Source: JAFDWI01 sp964544305
GTDB lineage: Bacteria; Actinomycetota; Acidimicrobiia; Acidimicrobiales; Iamiaceae
Direction: 5' to 3'
Assembly (NCBI GenBank): GCA_964544305.1
Contig: CAZJAZ010000005.1
Coordinates: 61,892-125,891 of the forward strand
DNA: 64,000 nucleotides
Shown: positions 62,209-64,000 of the stretch, piece by piece
How positions within the stretch are numbered: position 1 is the first letter of the stretch
How the letters are laid out: each line of letters starts with the position of its first letter
Program-made: the position numbers and the translations under genes
Notes under the pieces: generated by a model
Told to the model about the DNA's origin: nothing
The model's database searches: none
Seen by the model: only the letters and a program-made list of their open reading frames with translations

Positions 62209-62319
62209 TTATGCGGGTTGGGGTTGACGAGTTTCGCTCCAGTTCTGAGCGTATGGGTTGGAGGTGAGACCGCCCATGGCTGAGTGGAGTCGGTGCTCGT
62301 TGAAGAACTTGTCGCTATA
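62209..62319 (-). pseudogene. Transposase C-terminal remnant (integrase core, IS3-like)
   Basis: A short frame reads FFNEHRLHSAMGGLTSNPYA then QNW and a TAA stop, matching the last part of the rve domain in IS3-type transposases, where F/YN..R.HSA.G.LTP is conserved. No upstream transposase body remains; the 5' side is cut by the lipA stop codon. The bases after its stop (TTTTGGACCATCAACAGGGG on the minus strand) may be the old element end. It marks a past insertion next to the AT-rich genes. Confidence 0.65.
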
Positions 62320-64000
62320 TAGCTCTGTATTGCGGCGATAACTGCGACAAATTCCGCTGCACGGCGGCATATGCTTCATGCGCATGATGCGATGACCTGG
62401 TCAACGGCGTCGACTCAACATGTGTGATTCCCATGGATTCGCCCATGACTTTGAAAGCCGCGAATTCTTCTGGCGTCACCCAACGCGTCACCGGTAGATG
62501 CGCCGCGGTCGGCCGCAAATACTGTCCGACCGTGACAATGTCGCAGCCCACCGCATGCAAATCTGCGAACGTTGCACGCAACTCGTCGTCGGACTCACCA
62601 ATACCCACCATGAGCGACGACTTGGTAATCAAACCGGCTGCTTTCGCCCGGGCCAACACGCTCAGCGATCTCGCATAGCCCGCAGATGGACGCACCGCCC
62701 GCTGCAGTCGGGGCACCGTCTCTACATTGTGATTCAACACGTCAGGTCGCGCTGCAAAAATCGCCGACAGCGCATCCGGATCACCTTTACAATCCGAGAT
62801 CAGCGTCTCAATCTTCGTGTTTGGGCACCGAGCACGAATTGCGTTGATCGTCTGAGCAAAGGCATTCGCCCCTCCATCAGGTAGGTCATCACGCGCCACG
62901 CATGTCACCACCGCATAGCCAAGCCCCATCGCCTCAACCGCTTGTGCGACACGTGCAGGCTCACCGGAATCAAGTGGTAGCGGCTTTCGAGTATCAACCA
63001 AACAAAACCCGCACGCCCGCGTGCAACGATCCCCATTGATCATGAACGTGGCTGTGCCCTGCGTCCAACACTCAGAAATATTCGGACAGCCCGCTTCTTC
63101 ACACACGGTAACCAAATCAAGGGAACGCATCGTTGAGCGGATCTTGGTGTATTCAGGTGTGAGCTGCATCACACCTTTGGCCCAACGAGGCTTCTGCTCC
63201 GAAATAGCAATGCCTTGGGTTACTCCGGCTTCCATCAAACGACCACGCCGGGGCGCACTCAACGCAATCGATTCACGTACCGGAATCATTGTTCGCGCCA
63301 CGTCGTCATCGACCTTTGCCTCTACACGACTGAACGGGGCGAGATCAGATTCGTCTTGGGCGTGACGCCACACCACTTCACTTCGGTCAACGCGACCATC
63401 GGGCGCCCACACATCATTCGCTCGACGAACAACCACGTCAACCACATCGCGCATGGCCACATCAAAACCCTCGAGTGCGAGCGACGTAACACCTTTGTCG
63501 GCAATGCCGCACGGAATCATGTGCGTGAACATCGTCATATCCGGGTCGACGTTGAGCGCAAAACCATGCAAGGTGCGCCCGTTCGTGATGCGCACACCAA
63601 TCGCGGCGATCTTGCGAGGCCGCGCGCCGTGCGCGTCAATCCACACCCCCGGAAACCCGTTCAGGCGAGACGCGCTGGAAAGACCAAGGTCGGCCAAGAC
63701 ATCAATCACCAATTGTTCAACCGTATGGACATAAGCAACCGTGTCGGGCTTGTCGCCACCACCCTTGCCCGGCAACCACAGCACCGGGTACCCCACAAGT
63801 TGCCCCGGCCCGTGATAGGTCACATCACCACCTCTGTCCGCGTGAATCACCGCCGCACCCGAGTCAGCAACGCCTGCTAATAGATGCGCCGGATCTGCCC
63901 GCACCCCCAGCGTGTAGGTATTCGGGTGCTCTAACAGCAAAAGATGATCATCGACACCGGTTGTAGCAATACCGTGCATGAGCGCATCGGCGTCTCGGTA
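62315..64000 (-). CDS. lipB-lipA: LipB-LipA fusion: octanoyltransferase and lipoyl synthase in one frame (5' end off window)
   Basis: One open frame holds both steps of lipoate synthesis. The N-terminal LipB domain has LLLLEHPNTYTLG, RGGDVTYHGPGQLVGYP, KIAAIGVR with the catalytic Lys, and MIPCGIADKGVTSL with the catalytic Cys. After a linker of about 60 residues, LipA shows CEEAGCPNISEC (auxiliary cluster), CTRACGFC (radical SAM cluster) and RSSHHA near the C-terminus (Ser ligand). No stop or good internal ribosome-binding site separates them. The frame continues through YRDADALMHGIA to base 64000, so the first few residues of LipB lie outside. Confidence 0.92.
   Translation of the reverse strand, partial: YRDADALMHGIATTGVDDHLLLLEHPNTYTLGVRADPAHLLAGVADSGAAVIHADRGGDVTYHGPGQLVGYPVLWLPGKGGGDKPDTVAYVHTVEQLVIDVLADLGLSSASRLNGFPGVWIDAHGARPRKIAAIGVRITNGRTLHGFALNVDPDMTMFTHMIPCGIADKGVTSLALEGFDVAMRDVVDVVVRRANDVWAPDGRVDRSEVVWRHAQDESDLAPFSRVEAKVDDDVARTMIPVRESIALSAPRRGRLMEAGVTQGIAISEQKPRWAKGVMQLTPEYTKIRSTMRSLDLVTVCEEAGCPNISECWTQGTATFMINGDRCTRACGFCLVDTRKPLPLDSGEPARVAQAVEAMGLGYAVVTCVARDDLPDGGANAFAQTINAIRARCPNTKIETLISDCKGDPDALSAIFAARPDVLNHNVETVPRLQRAVRPSAGYARSLSVLARAKAAGLITKSSLMVGIGESDDELRATFADLHAVGCDIVTVGQYLRPTAAHLPVTRWVTPEEFAAFKVMGESMGITHVESTPLTRSSHHAHEAYAAVQRNLSQLSPQYRAI

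Overview
The window looks like a draft (probably metagenome-assembled) chromosome segment of an actinobacterium. Class Acidimicrobiia is my best guess. This is inferred from gene content, not from a search: coenzyme F420 genes (cofD, cofE) with an F420-type LLM oxidoreductase, a wax ester synthase/DGAT, a DUF3556 membrane protein, homodimer-type methylmalonyl-CoA mutase with MeaB, an LCP cell-wall ligase, moderate GC, and many GTG/TTG starts. Genes are tightly packed. Many neighbours share a 4-base NTGA stop/start overlap, and most convergent pairs abut or overlap. Two runs of 100 N mark assembly joins. The first (23802-23901) is flanked by an exact 55-base duplication and is an artefact. The second (54439-54538) hides a real part of metH.

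Region 1 (1-24.2 kb) is an envelope-polysaccharide region. It holds a Wzm/Wzt-type ABC exporter, GDP-mannose 4,6-dehydratase with two different downstream reductases (RMD-like and GDP-L-fucose synthase-like), a sugar nucleotidyltransferase, an epimerase, three GT4 glycosyltransferases, UDP-glucose dehydrogenase with a frameshifted UDP-glucuronate decarboxylase, an LCP protein, an L,D-transpeptidase and a GT-C membrane glycosyltransferase. Embedded in it are a large secreted DUF4214/Fn3/14-repeat protein and the F420 pair cofD-cofE.

Region 2 (24.2-36.9 kb) is acyl-CoA and redox metabolism: acyl-CoA dehydrogenase, biotin ligase divergent from a biotin carboxylase/BCCP protein, a four-gene run (Lpd-like flavoprotein, F420-type LLM enzyme, phytoene-dehydrogenase-like enzyme, DUF3556 protein), and methylmalonyl-CoA mutase with MeaB. 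Biotin carboxylase, mutase and MeaB fit propionyl-CoA to succinyl-CoA conversion. No carboxyltransferase or epimerase subunit is visible here.

Region 3 (36.9-46.9 kb) is a second glycan/membrane block: GT-C proteins, an acyltransferase-3, a YfhO-like protein, two GT2 enzymes, two methyltransferases and a flippase-like protein. Region 4 (46.9-57.9 kb) holds a rhodanese-MoeB fusion, a cobalamin adenosyltransferase, a candidate Fe-S/NO-response cluster (Cys-containing HTH regulator, tandem DUF2249, heme-copper-oxidase-like membrane protein, DUF59), metH, an SDR and a wax ester synthase. Region 5 (57.9-64 kb) has an AT-richer patch with a membrane protein, a secreted protein and a transposase remnant, followed by a LipB-LipA fusion that runs off the end. 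I saw no rRNA, tRNA, CRISPR array or intact insertion sequence.
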